Shown here in pieces: positions 26,158-34,497 of a stretch of 64,000 nucleotides of DNA. Positions within the stretch are counted from its first letter, which is position 1. Each line of letters opens with the position of its first letter. The notes under the pieces were generated by a model. That model ran no database searches. It was not told the origin of the DNA and was given only the letters and a program-made list of their open reading frames with translations. Both the position numbers and the translations under genes were made by a program. The stretch is from Marinomonas algicola (GTDB taxonomy: Bacteria > Pseudomonadota > Gammaproteobacteria > Pseudomonadales > Marinomonadaceae): positions 1,612,001-1,676,000 of the forward strand of contig NZ_CP061941.1 in assembly GCF_014805825.1 (NCBI RefSeq). The letters are read 5' to 3'.

Positions 26158-27185
26158 CTTATAGCGGATGCTTTAAAGGATGCATTAAGCATGTCGAGAT
26201 AGATCGCTTTTTGTTCTCTGGATAGCCAAGCACCTTCAAAGGCATTCTTAGCCAATTGATAAAGTTCGTCCTCTGTCAGATTTGACTCCGTTATTAATGA
26301 ATTAAAATTCTCATTCATGTAGCCTCCAAAATAGGCTGGATCATCTGAGTTGACTGTCGCATTTAGGTTAAGTCGTAGCATTTTTTGAATGGGGTGATTT
26401 TTTATAGAATCGACTACACAAAGCTTGAGATTAGAAAGAGGGCAGACGGTTAGTGTCAATCGACGTTTTAAAATTTCAGCCGTTAATTGTGTGTCTTCTA
26501 GCGCTCTATTACCATGATCTATACGGTCAACATTAAGAATGTCTAAGGCTTGCCAAACGTATTCTGGTGGGCCTTCTTCACCTGCATGCACCGTGATTTT
26601 TAGTCCTAACTCTTTGCAGCTTTGGAATACGCGGCTGAATTTCTGGGGGGGATGGTTAAGTTCAGAGCTGTCTAAGCCTACGGCGTCTATTTTATTTAAA
26701 AAGGGCTTGGCTAATTCCAGCGTTTCGAAAGCGCTCTCTTCACTTAAATGCCGTAAAAAAGACATAATAAGTCGATAAGTCATTCCCCATTTTTTCTGTG
26801 CATCGTCAAGTGCTTTGGTGATACCGTTGATTTGAATCTCGAAAGAGACGCCTCTTTCTAGGTGTCCTTGGGGGTCAAAAAAAACTTCAACATGAACAAC
26901 ATTCTGAGAATGAACTTTTTCTAGATAAGCCATAGTCAGATCATAAAAATCAACCTCTTTAAGGAGAACAGACATTCCTTGATAATAAAGGTCGAGAAAA
27001 TCTTGCAAGTTAGTGAATTGATAGGCGGCTTTTAGCTCATCAATTGATTTGTATTTTAACGTAATCTGATTACGTTCGGCTATTTGAAACATTTTTTCAG
27101 GTTCAAATGTGCCTTCTAAGTGAAGATGAAGTTCCGCTTTCGGCATACGCTCTGCAAGGCTTAGCAGTTCAGTTTGAGTTCTCAT
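26154..27185 (-). CDS. Adenine deaminase (ADA-like type)
   Basis: A 343-residue zinc aminohydrolase of the adenosine-deaminase superfamily. Zinc and substrate motifs: HLHLEG (residues 20-25), HAGEEGPPEY (about 200) and SDDPAYFGGY (about 280). The segments VFFDPQGH, FLRHLSEES and GLDSSELNHPPQKF match the bacterial/fungal adenine deaminases (as in Pseudomonas PA0148) rather than true adenosine deaminases. It would turn adenine into hypoxanthine and release ammonia. It overlaps xdhC by 17 bases and ends the purine operon. A call of adenosine deaminase is the alternative, less likely. Confidence 0.85.
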   Translation of the reverse strand: MRTQTELLSLAERMPKAELHLHLEGTFEPEKMFQIAERNQITLKYKSIDELKAAYQFTNLQDFLDLYYQGMSVLLKEVDFYDLTMAYLEKVHSQNVVHVEVFFDPQGHLERGVSFEIQINGITKALDDAQKKWGMTYRLIMSFLRHLSEESAFETLELAKPFLNKIDAVGLDSSELNHPPQKFSRVFQSCKELGLKITVHAGEEGPPEYVWQALDILNVDRIDHGNRALEDTQLTAEILKRRLTLTVCPLSNLKLCVVDSIKNHPIQKMLRLNLNATVNSDDPAYFGGYMNENFNSLITESNLTEDELYQLAKNAFEGAWLSREQKAIYLDMLNASFKASAIS

Positions 27186-27993
27186 AAAGTACCTCTTTTG
27201 ATCTTTTTTCTTGCTTAGTAGGCGTTTGTTTCTGCCTATATTTTAATAATTGAGAAAGCGTTGAGACGGCAATTTCTCCAGGCTGTTTACTGACTATTTC
27301 AGGTTCGCCCATTGGGCATTCCATACGTGCTATCGCCTCAGAAGAAAAGCCTTTGTCTCTTAGTTTATGTTTAAAACGGGCGCTTTTCGTTTTTGAGCCG
27401 ATTACGCCTAAATAAGCAAAATCATTGTGTTTTAATATGGCTTCAGATAAGTCTAGATCAAGTTGATGGTTATGGGTAAGTACAAGGTAGTAACTGTTAC
27501 TGGGTAAGTCTTTTATTTCATCTACAGGGTAGTCCGAGTGAATTTTAATAATATTTTCAGGACATTCTTGTGGGAACTCATTCGCACGGCTATCTATCCA
27601 ATAGACTTTACAAGGGATTTGACCTAAGCAATGAATAATGGCTTTGCCGACATGACCTGCGCCAAAAATCGCAAGGCTGAAATCGGCTTGAAAGACGCTT
27701 TCAAATAACAATGACACCTTACCTCCACAACATTGCCCAAGTGTCGCCCCTAGCGGGTACTCTTTAATTTCATTTATAGGTTGCCGGTTTTCTAAGCATT
27801 GGCGGGCATAAGCCATGGCCTTCCATTCAAGATGGCCACCGCCTATAGTATTAAAAATAGCGTCTTTGGTGATCAACATACGGGCACCAATTTCTCTTGG
27901 TGTTGAACCTTGAATAGAAACAACAGACACCATAACAAAATTTGTTGCTGCTTTTTCAAGTTGTGCAGCTTGTTGAACCCAATGCGTTTTCAT
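27169..27993 (-). CDS. xdhC: Xanthine dehydrogenase accessory protein XdhC
   Basis: A 274-residue protein that binds and sulfurates the molybdenum cofactor and inserts it into xanthine dehydrogenase. The N-terminal XdhC/CoxI domain has GSTPREIGARMLI, GGGHLEWKA and the cysteine pair in LGQCCGGKV; the C-terminal Rossmann domain has FGAGHVGKAI and YLGVIGSKTKSARFKHKL. AGGA five bases before the ATG at 27993 favours this start over one two codons earlier. It lies between uraH and the adenine deaminase gene. The xdhA and xdhB genes it serves are not in this window. Confidence 0.93.
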   Translation of the reverse strand: MKTHWVQQAAQLEKAATNFVMVSVVSIQGSTPREIGARMLITKDAIFNTIGGGHLEWKAMAYARQCLENRQPINEIKEYPLGATLGQCCGGKVSLLFESVFQADFSLAIFGAGHVGKAIIHCLGQIPCKVYWIDSRANEFPQECPENIIKIHSDYPVDEIKDLPSNSYYLVLTHNHQLDLDLSEAILKHNDFAYLGVIGSKTKSARFKHKLRDKGFSSEAIARMECPMGEPEIVSKQPGEIAVSTLSQLLKYRQKQTPTKQEKRSKEVLYENSN

Positions 27994-28040
27994 AAGCATC
28001 CTAGTGTATTTTGTCCTTGTTGTTATTAATAGAAGGTATT

Positions 28041-28394
28041 TTAGCTTCCTTTATACGTACTGTATCCATAAGGAGAGACTAATAATGGTACATGATAATG
28101 CTCAGTCGAATCATTGATACCGAATCGAATAATAACCTTATCAAGAAAGTTGGGTTTTTTTTGTTGTATGCCTTTATGTATAAAATAATCGCCAACCTCA
28201 AATTCAAGTTCATAGGTTCCTATTTCAAAATCGCTTTGCGCTAGAATGGGGCTATCGCAGCGACCATCACTATTGGTTATTGCTGAGGCAATTTTTGATT
28301 TGTGGTTGTTTTCTAAACTAAAAAGTGTAATGGCAATGCCAGCCGCTGGTGTACCGTGTGTCGTGTCTAAAACATGAGTTGTTAAATATCCCAT
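28041..28394 (-). CDS. uraH: 5-hydroxyisourate hydrolase (transthyretin-like)
   Basis: A 117-residue enzyme that opens 5-hydroxyisourate to OHCU after urate oxidation. The N-terminal LTTHVLDTTHGTPAAGI holds an active-site histidine, and the C-terminal YHVPLLVSPYGYSTYKGS is the family signature (usually YRGS; here YKGS, a conservative change). No signal peptide is seen, so it is cytoplasmic. It lies downstream of the BMP-type importer genes and upstream of xdhC on the same strand. Its partner UraD is encoded divergently at 33855-34379. Confidence 0.95.
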   Translation of the reverse strand: MGYLTTHVLDTTHGTPAAGIAITLFSLENNHKSKIASAITNSDGRCDSPILAQSDFEIGTYELEFEVGDYFIHKGIQQKKPNFLDKVIIRFGINDSTEHYHVPLLVSPYGYSTYKGS

Positions 28395-28507
28395 AATATT
28401 TTCCTTTCGTTTAAGTATATATTGAAACTATTGTTTTAATTTTTTATTGGAAAATATTCAATGTTTTTTTGATGGACTTCTGTTCAAAATGGATTGAATC
28501 TGGAATA

Positions 28508-28540
28508 TCGAGCAGCGATGTATATTGAATCGCTGCTCGA
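28508..28540 (-). repeat. 12-bp perfect hairpin between the binding-protein gene and uraH
   Basis: TCGAGCAGCGAT and ATCGCTGCTCGA enclose a 9-base loop, 8 bases beyond the binding-protein stop codon. No T tract follows on the minus strand. Such hairpins often hold back 3' decay so that the binding protein is made in excess over downstream genes. Confidence 0.6.
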
Positions 28541-28548
28541 TGGATGAA

Positions 28549-29616
28549 TTATTGAGGAATAGCGTCTGTTATCCCTTCAACATACCAATTAACTTGAGCA
28601 AGTTCAGTGTCAGTTAAAGTATGCCCTTTTGCAACAACAACCTTGCCTTCGTTATTTTTAATAGGTCCTGTGAAAGGGCTAATTTTACCAGAACGAACAT
28701 CGTCATATGTCGCTTGGATTTTGGCTTTAACGTCAGCAGGTAAGTTATCATTGATGGAGGAAATGCTTAACATATCGTCTTTAAAACCACCCCAAAAGTC
28801 AGCTGGCTTGTAGGTACCATCCATAACGGCTTCTGTTGTTTTAATGTAATAAGGTGCCCAATCATCTCGTACTGAGAAAATGTGAGCATTAGGCGCAAAA
28901 TGGCTCATATCAGATGCTTGACCAACGGCACGCATACCACGCTTCTCGGCGGCAATAAGTGGCGCAGGGCTGTCTGTATGTTGTAGTAAAACATCTACGC
29001 CTTGATCCATCAGTGCATTGGCTGCATCGGTTTCTTTACCTGGATCATACCAAGAGTTTACCCAAACAATTTTGAATTCAACATTTGGGTTGACTGTTTT
29101 AGCTGCCATGTAGGCTGAATTGATGTCTCGAAATACTTCTGGAATAGGAAAGGACCCAATATAACCAATTTTATTGGTTTTGGTCATCATTCCGGCTGCT
29201 ACACCTGACACATAACGACCTTCATAGGTACGCAGTGCATAAGTGCCTAGATTTTTAGCGCGTTTATAGCCAGTGGCATGTTCGAATGTGGTTTTAGGAA
29301 AACGCTTAGCGACTTTAAGTGTTGGGTTCATGTAACCAAAAGAAGTTGTAAAAATCAGGTCGTTCCCTGATTTAGCTAATTGTGTAATGACGCGTTCCGC
29401 GTCAGCACCTTCTGCAACATTCTCAACATAGGTCGTTTTTACTTTACCCTCAAAGTGTTTTTCTAGCTCTTCACGTCCACGGTTATGCTCGTAACTCCAA
29501 CCATGGTCGCCAACAGGCCCAACATAGACAAAACCTACTTTAAATGGATCTTCTGCGTGTGCTGCAGATAGACCTGCGACAAGACCTAGGCCTAATAATA
29601 AGCTTTTTAACTTCAT
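28549..29616 (-). CDS. BMP-family (PnrA-like) substrate-binding protein of a purine/nucleoside ABC importer
   Basis: A 355-residue periplasmic binding protein. A signal peptide ends at AHA (residue 21-22). The BMP/PnrA fold is shown by KVGFVYVGPVGDHGWSYEHN, NRGREELEKHF and IGSFPIPEVFRDINSA. This family binds purine nucleosides or related bases. It follows two permease genes and an ATPase gene on the same strand and precedes uraH, xdhC and the adenine deaminase gene, which points to a purine as ligand. The absence of a lipobox fits a Gram-negative soluble form. Confidence 0.9.
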   Translation of the reverse strand: MKLKSLLLGLGLVAGLSAAHAEDPFKVGFVYVGPVGDHGWSYEHNRGREELEKHFEGKVKTTYVENVAEGADAERVITQLAKSGNDLIFTTSFGYMNPTLKVAKRFPKTTFEHATGYKRAKNLGTYALRTYEGRYVSGVAAGMMTKTNKIGYIGSFPIPEVFRDINSAYMAAKTVNPNVEFKIVWVNSWYDPGKETDAANALMDQGVDVLLQHTDSPAPLIAAEKRGMRAVGQASDMSHFAPNAHIFSVRDDWAPYYIKTTEAVMDGTYKPADFWGGFKDDMLSISSINDNLPADVKAKIQATYDDVRSGKISPFTGPIKNNEGKVVVAKGHTLTDTELAQVNWYVEGITDAIPQ

Positions 29617-29725
29617 CGATTTAACTCCTATACGCTTAATAGCGCTCTACATGGTTATACTTAATACTATCAATACAGCAGACCAATATATTCACAATTG
29701 TCTATATTAGCCATGCGTCACTTTT

Positions 29726-30658
29726 TTACGCCATTTGTCTTGGGTCGAAAGGTTTTCCAAGCGACCTTGGTGCCAGTAACTTTTCTTTAAAATGATCAGC
29801 GCTGATGATGACCATGACCACTACGGTGGCGACATAAGGCAGCATAGCGAGAAGGTTTGGAGAAATATTCCAACCCATTCCTTGTAAAACGAGATGCATA
29901 ATACTTGCCAAACCAAAGAGATAAGCCCCGAGCATAATACGGCCAACTCTCCAAGAAGCAAATACAACAAGGGCCAAAGCGATCCAGCCACGTCCAGACG
30001 TCATGTTTTCAATCCACATTGGAGTATAGACAAGTGACATGTACGCACCAGAAAGCCCAGCCATAGCCCCACCAAACATAACAGCACAGTATCGAACTCT
30101 TAATACTTTAATGCCAATAGCATTTGCGGCATGCGGATTTTCACCTACGGCTTTAATGACTAACCCAATGCGGGTTTTGGTGGCGACATACGAGACCAAT
30201 GCCGCTAAAGCAAAAGAAAGATAAACCAGCAAATCGTGAGTAAATAAAATGTGCCCAATAAACGGGATATCAGACAGTAGTGGAATCACAATTGGTTGAA
30301 AGCCTTGCACTGTTTGTCCGACGACGCCTGAGCCAACAAAAGCGCTTAAGCCAGTACCAAATATGGTTAACGCTAAACCAGTGGCGACTTGATTTGCGCC
30401 AAGGTGTAGAACTAAAAAGGCAAATATCAGGCTCATAAACATACCTATGATAATGGCACCTAGAACGCCTAATCCAACAGAGCCAGAAGTATAAGCGGCC
30501 AGGAAACCAACAACGGCTCCCATTAACATCATGCCTTCTTGACCAAGATTGAGGACGCCTGATTTTTCACATATGACTTCGCCTAATGCGATTAAGAGTA
30601 GTGGTGTACCCGTTTTAATGGCGGCAAATAGAACTTGAGACAGTAATTCAGCGTCCAC
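29726..30658 (-). CDS. ABC importer permease, second subunit (BMP-type, NupQ-like)
   Basis: A 310-residue inner-membrane permease of the BPD_transp_2 family with about eight to nine helices. Motifs: LIALGEVICEKSGVLNLGQEGMM at the N-terminus (GxLNLGxEG is the family mark) and GENPHAANAIGIKV in the cytoplasmic loop that contacts the ATPase. It starts 3 bases after the other permease gene ends, and a 109-base gap separates it from the binding-protein gene. Confidence 0.92.
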   Translation of the reverse strand: MDAELLSQVLFAAIKTGTPLLLIALGEVICEKSGVLNLGQEGMMLMGAVVGFLAAYTSGSVGLGVLGAIIIGMFMSLIFAFLVLHLGANQVATGLALTIFGTGLSAFVGSGVVGQTVQGFQPIVIPLLSDIPFIGHILFTHDLLVYLSFALAALVSYVATKTRIGLVIKAVGENPHAANAIGIKVLRVRYCAVMFGGAMAGLSGAYMSLVYTPMWIENMTSGRGWIALALVVFASWRVGRIMLGAYLFGLASIMHLVLQGMGWNISPNLLAMLPYVATVVVMVIISADHFKEKLLAPRSLGKPFDPRQMA

Positions 30659-30661
30659 GCG

Positions 30662-31738
30662 TTACTCCTGGATAGGGCTGTTGTTTGAAATAAAGGACAC
30701 TCGATAGCGAATAAAAAAGTCGCAAGCAAGTAGGAAAAAGAGTAAAACACCTTGGAACATGCCGACAACGGCGGTAGGCACTCCGATTTCAATCTGTGCT
30801 AAATCACCGCCCATATAAAGCACGGCCATAAAAGTAGCGGAGAGGAGGGCGCCTAATGGGTGCAAACGACCAAGGTAAGCGACAATAATAGCGGAATAGC
30901 CATACCCTGGAGAAACACTTGGAATCAACTGTCCAATTGGCCCCGTTACCTCAGACACACCCGCTAAGCCCGCTAAGGCGCCTGCGAATAGCATAACAAT
31001 CCAGCTGATTTTTTTACCGTTGAAGCCAGCGTATCTTGCTGCTGGCTCATCTTGACCAAACACACGAATTTGAAAACCGATATGACTCTTGTTTAATAAT
31101 ACCCAAGCCCCTACGGCTGCAATGATTGCGAAAACAACACCAAGGTGTATTCTCCCTTCATCAAATAAAATCGGCAGGGTTGTAATATCCGAGAATAAGG
31201 CGGACTCTGGAAAGCCATAGCCTTGTGGATCGCGTAAAGGTCCATGAACAGCCCAGAGTAATAAATAAAGTGCAATATAATTAAACATAATCGTTGTCAG
31301 TATTAAGTTTGAATTAAATTTCAGCTTTAAATAAGTGGGTATGGCCGCCCAAAACATCCCAGAAGCAATGCCACAAATTAATGTGATGGGAAGCGCAAAG
31401 GATGAAGTGGAATCAATAAAGGCGAGTGCGGCCGCACTGCCGCCAAGCGCGCCCATTAACAATTGGCCTTCAGCACCGATATTCCATAAATTAGCGCGAT
31501 AACATAAAGATAATCCAACGGCGCATAGTAATAAAGGCCCCATTTTTACAAACATTTCACCAATGTTGTACATATCTGATAATGGTGCAATAAGGAGCAC
31601 CTGCATGGCTTGTATCGGGTCTTTACCAATAGCCGAAAAAAGAATAGAGCCAAATATTAGTGTTAACACAATGGCTAAGATCGGTGAGGTAATCTTCATT
31701 AACGTACTTTGTTCAATTCTGGCTTGCACGCGTATCAT
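30662..31738 (-). CDS. ABC importer permease, first subunit (BMP-type, NupP-like)
   Basis: A 358-residue inner-membrane permease, longer than its partner. It carries the paired family marks LCYRANLWNIGAEGQLLMGA and FGQDEPAARYAGFNGKKISW, plus the segment VTGPIGQLIPSVSPGYGYSA seen in BMP-associated permeases. Its start overlaps the ATPase stop by 4 bases, so the two are translationally coupled. Together with the 310-residue subunit it would form the heterodimeric channel. Confidence 0.92.
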   Translation of the reverse strand: MIRVQARIEQSTLMKITSPILAIVLTLIFGSILFSAIGKDPIQAMQVLLIAPLSDMYNIGEMFVKMGPLLLCAVGLSLCYRANLWNIGAEGQLLMGALGGSAAALAFIDSTSSFALPITLICGIASGMFWAAIPTYLKLKFNSNLILTTIMFNYIALYLLLWAVHGPLRDPQGYGFPESALFSDITTLPILFDEGRIHLGVVFAIIAAVGAWVLLNKSHIGFQIRVFGQDEPAARYAGFNGKKISWIVMLFAGALAGLAGVSEVTGPIGQLIPSVSPGYGYSAIIVAYLGRLHPLGALLSATFMAVLYMGGDLAQIEIGVPTAVVGMFQGVLLFFLLACDFFIRYRVSFISNNSPIQE

Positions 31739-33300
31739 AGCGATGCCTCCTGTGATTCGGAAATAAAGCTACCAGCCATCCATAAACCTATTTGCTCGAT
31801 ATCGGTTTCGTCTGTTTTAACTATTGGCGATAAATACCCATCGCATATCGAGCCAATTCTGTCTGCCAGTAAAAATAGCTCATCAATATCCTCTGAGACT
31901 AATAATATGGCTGCGCCTTTGTCTCTTAGTTCCAGCAACGATTGATGAATCGATAACGCGGCACCAACATCCACACCCCAAGTTGGGTGAGCACAAATGA
32001 GAACAATTGGGTCTTGGCCAATTTCTCGCCCCATGATGAATTTTTGAAGGTTGCCACCGCTCAAGCTTTTTGCTTCTGAGAACTCGCCATGGCATTTTAC
32101 TTTGTAGTTTTCAATGATGCTTTGAGCATAGGTTTGGACTTTTTTCCAATTCACTAGACCTTTATTGACAAAATCTCTTTTTTGCGTCAATAAGGTGTTT
32201 TCACTCAGTGACATTTCAGGCACAGCGCCCCGTCCAAGACGTTCTTCTGGTACATTTGCCATTCCTAGTTTACGTCTTTTGCCTGCATCAAAGGCACCAA
32301 TATCTTGCTGATTAAGATAAAGCATATTGTCAACAGGGCGGCCATCTTCACCGCTGATTGCGGCCATCAATTCATCTTGACCATTCCCCGCAACGCCCGC
32401 AATCCCTAATATCTCTCCGGCTTTTAAGGAAAAATTTACTTTTTTTAATGAAGTGCCAAAAGGCTGTTTGGTCGGTAGCGTAAATTCTTTTGCTTCAAAA
32501 ATGACAGTATGACCGTCTTTTTTCGAGTAACCTGCGTCTTGATCTGCTAGATCACCAACCATCATTTTAGCAATGCTAGAGGCCGATTCCTCTTGAGGAG
32601 AGCAGGTACTAATGACCTTTCCCCCACGAAGAATAGTGGCTTTTTGGCATATTTCGGTGACCTCATGCAGTTTATGGCTGATGAATAAAATACTGCATCC
32701 TTCACTAGATAACTTTCTTAAAACAACAAATAGGCTAGATACTTCCTGAGGCGTAAGCACAGAGGTTGGTTCGTCTAAAATCAGTAATTTTACTGACTGA
32801 ACTAAGCAGCGAAGTATTTCAACACGTTGGCGTTCACCTATTGACAGAGAGTGTATATAACGACTTGGATCAACATCCAATCCATATATTTGCGAGAGAT
32901 GACGTATTTTATCCGAAAGGTTATCGACTTCTGACAGCTGCTTTTTGCTTAAACATAATTCAATGTTTTCAGTTACAGTAAGTGTCTCAAAAAGGGAGAA
33001 GTGTTGGAATACCATGCCAATGCCCAAATCTCTAGCATCACTTGGCGATTTGATTTGCACCGTTTTACCATCCCAAAGCAGTTCACCTTGATCAGGAGAA
33101 ACAACGCCATAGATGGTTTTTACAAGGGTACTTTTACCTGCACCATTTTCACCGAGTAGTGCATGTATTTCCCCGGGGAGTAAAGACAGGTTAATTGAGT
33201 CATTGGCAAGACAACCAGGGTATTGCTTAGTTATGTTGCGTAATTCAATTCGATAAGCAGTGTGATCTGTAGATAATGTCACAATGTGTTCTCTATACAA
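31735..33300 (-). CDS. ABC importer ATPase, two-domain (BMP/nucleoside type)
   Basis: A 521-residue fused ATPase with two nucleotide-binding domains. The first has Walker A GENGAGKST, signature LSIGERQRVEILR and Walker B LLILDEPTSVL. The second has the divergent GVAGNGQDEL in place of Walker A, and the signature LSGGNLQKFIMGREIGQDP, as usual for sugar and nucleoside importers of this class. It is the first gene of a seven-gene operon through two permeases, binding protein, uraH, xdhC and adenine deaminase. The likely promoter lies in the long region 33301-33854. Confidence 0.93.
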   Translation of the reverse strand: MYREHIVTLSTDHTAYRIELRNITKQYPGCLANDSINLSLLPGEIHALLGENGAGKSTLVKTIYGVVSPDQGELLWDGKTVQIKSPSDARDLGIGMVFQHFSLFETLTVTENIELCLSKKQLSEVDNLSDKIRHLSQIYGLDVDPSRYIHSLSIGERQRVEILRCLVQSVKLLILDEPTSVLTPQEVSSLFVVLRKLSSEGCSILFISHKLHEVTEICQKATILRGGKVISTCSPQEESASSIAKMMVGDLADQDAGYSKKDGHTVIFEAKEFTLPTKQPFGTSLKKVNFSLKAGEILGIAGVAGNGQDELMAAISGEDGRPVDNMLYLNQQDIGAFDAGKRRKLGMANVPEERLGRGAVPEMSLSENTLLTQKRDFVNKGLVNWKKVQTYAQSIIENYKVKCHGEFSEAKSLSGGNLQKFIMGREIGQDPIVLICAHPTWGVDVGAALSIHQSLLELRDKGAAILLVSEDIDELFLLADRIGSICDGYLSPIVKTDETDIEQIGLWMAGSFISESQEASL

Positions 33301-33854
33301 TAAGTCATCAATAAATGACTAAGTTTTTGTTTAATTCAAATATTTACATCAACATAAAAATAAAGAATGTTTGCTGATGGTGCGTAGAAAATTTGTTGTG
33401 CTTTTTTGGTGCGTGTCAGTATCAATATAGATTTAAATCTGTCTTTAATATAGACAGTGAAGAAAATAATTGAAACTTTTGTTTTGATTATTCAATATAT
33501 GTGCCAATAGTTTTGATCACCCGTATGTTTTGAATTAATCTAGATAATACGTAAATTTATAATAATTGTCTTCTTGGTCAATATTAAATTCAATAAAAAC
33601 AGGTAAAAAATGAAACGGTCTTCATTCTTCAGTCTTGTTTTAGGATGGAATTAATGAAGGTTTGTTTTCAATGTTTATGCCTTTGCTTATAAAGAGAAGT
33701 GCCGTTTTTTGCTGGAGTGCTTAATTCAAACAGTTTTGATGCTTTGAAGTAGAGTGTTCATGGTGGGAGGTCCCTGTTCTATTTTGGTCTACAAGAGCGT
33801 CGATCTAAATAGAACAGTTTATTAAGAGTTTTTTACACTATAAGGTTTTAGCGT
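33301..33854. other. Long divergent regulatory region of the purine genes
   Basis: 554 AT-rich bases with no supported gene separate the importer operon from uraD. Two dyads stand out: CTGTCT / AGACAG (33439-33457), and CTGTTCTATTT / AAATAGAACAG (33774-33784 and 33807-33817) 38 bases before uraD. The region is long enough for several regulator sites. No aptamer of the known purine riboswitch type was recognised. Confidence 0.5.
33774..33817. promoter_or_regulatory. 11-bp-arm inverted repeat before uraD
   Basis: CTGTTCTATTT and AAATAGAACAG are exact complements separated by 22 bases, ending 37 bases before the uraD start. It could be a pair of operator half-sites or a leader hairpin. Confidence 0.4.
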
Positions 33855-34379
33855 ATGAAAAAATTGAAAAATAAACCCAGTGAACTGTCTTATGAGGGTT
33901 TTATAGAGGTGTTTCGGGACGTTTATGAACATTCCTCATGGGTTGCCGAAGCGGCTTGGGAGTTTGTTCAGCGAGCGGATCAAAAGGTGTTTTTTGATGA
34001 CATCGATGCTATGGCTAACTTACTGAAAGAGGTTGTGAATAACAGCCGTTATGAGCGAAAATTAGCGCTGCTTAATGCGCATCCGGATTTAGCTGGTAAA
34101 GCAGCATTATCTGGCTCATTAACAGCGGACTCGGCAAATGAGCAAGCTGGTGCCGGGTTAGACTCTTGTACTAAAGATGAGTTAGCTCGGTTCCATCAAT
34201 TGAATACCTGCTATAAACAAAAAAATGGTTTTCCATTTATTATGGCGGTTAAGGGCGCGACAAAACATCAGGTTCTTCAAGGTTTTGACTCTCGTATTAA
34301 GCATGATACAGATCAAGAGTTTTTGTGCGCTGTGAGTGAGGTACATAAAATTGCTATGTTTAGATTAGAAGATAAATAA
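33855..34379 (+). CDS. uraD: OHCU decarboxylase
   Basis: A 174-residue enzyme that converts 2-oxo-4-hydroxy-4-carboxy-5-ureidoimidazoline to S-allantoin. The motif AHPDLAGKAALSGSLTADSA, with the catalytic histidine in HPDL, and EQAGAGLDSC with the substrate-binding glutamate/glutamine are family hallmarks; GFPFIMAVKGATKHQVL follows. It is divergent from the importer-uraH-xdhC operon and completes with UraH the path from hydroxyisourate to allantoin. Urate oxidase and allantoinase are not in the window. Confidence 0.94.
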   Translation: MKKLKNKPSELSYEGFIEVFRDVYEHSSWVAEAAWEFVQRADQKVFFDDIDAMANLLKEVVNNSRYERKLALLNAHPDLAGKAALSGSLTADSANEQAGAGLDSCTKDELARFHQLNTCYKQKNGFPFIMAVKGATKHQVLQGFDSRIKHDTDQEFLCAVSEVHKIAMFRLEDK

Positions 34380-34497
34380 TTTGTAATCATTCAAACGGTT
34401 AAACCCTATGATACTTCTGAATGCTTAGTCTATAATGCAATCAGTTGCTGTGTTATCGCAATTTATTTTCATACTATAAGATAAATGGGTCGTTCGT

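Noticed and set aside
33301..33854. Possible purine riboswitch before the purine operon
   Set aside because: The conserved core loops of the guanine/adenine aptamer could not be found on either strand.
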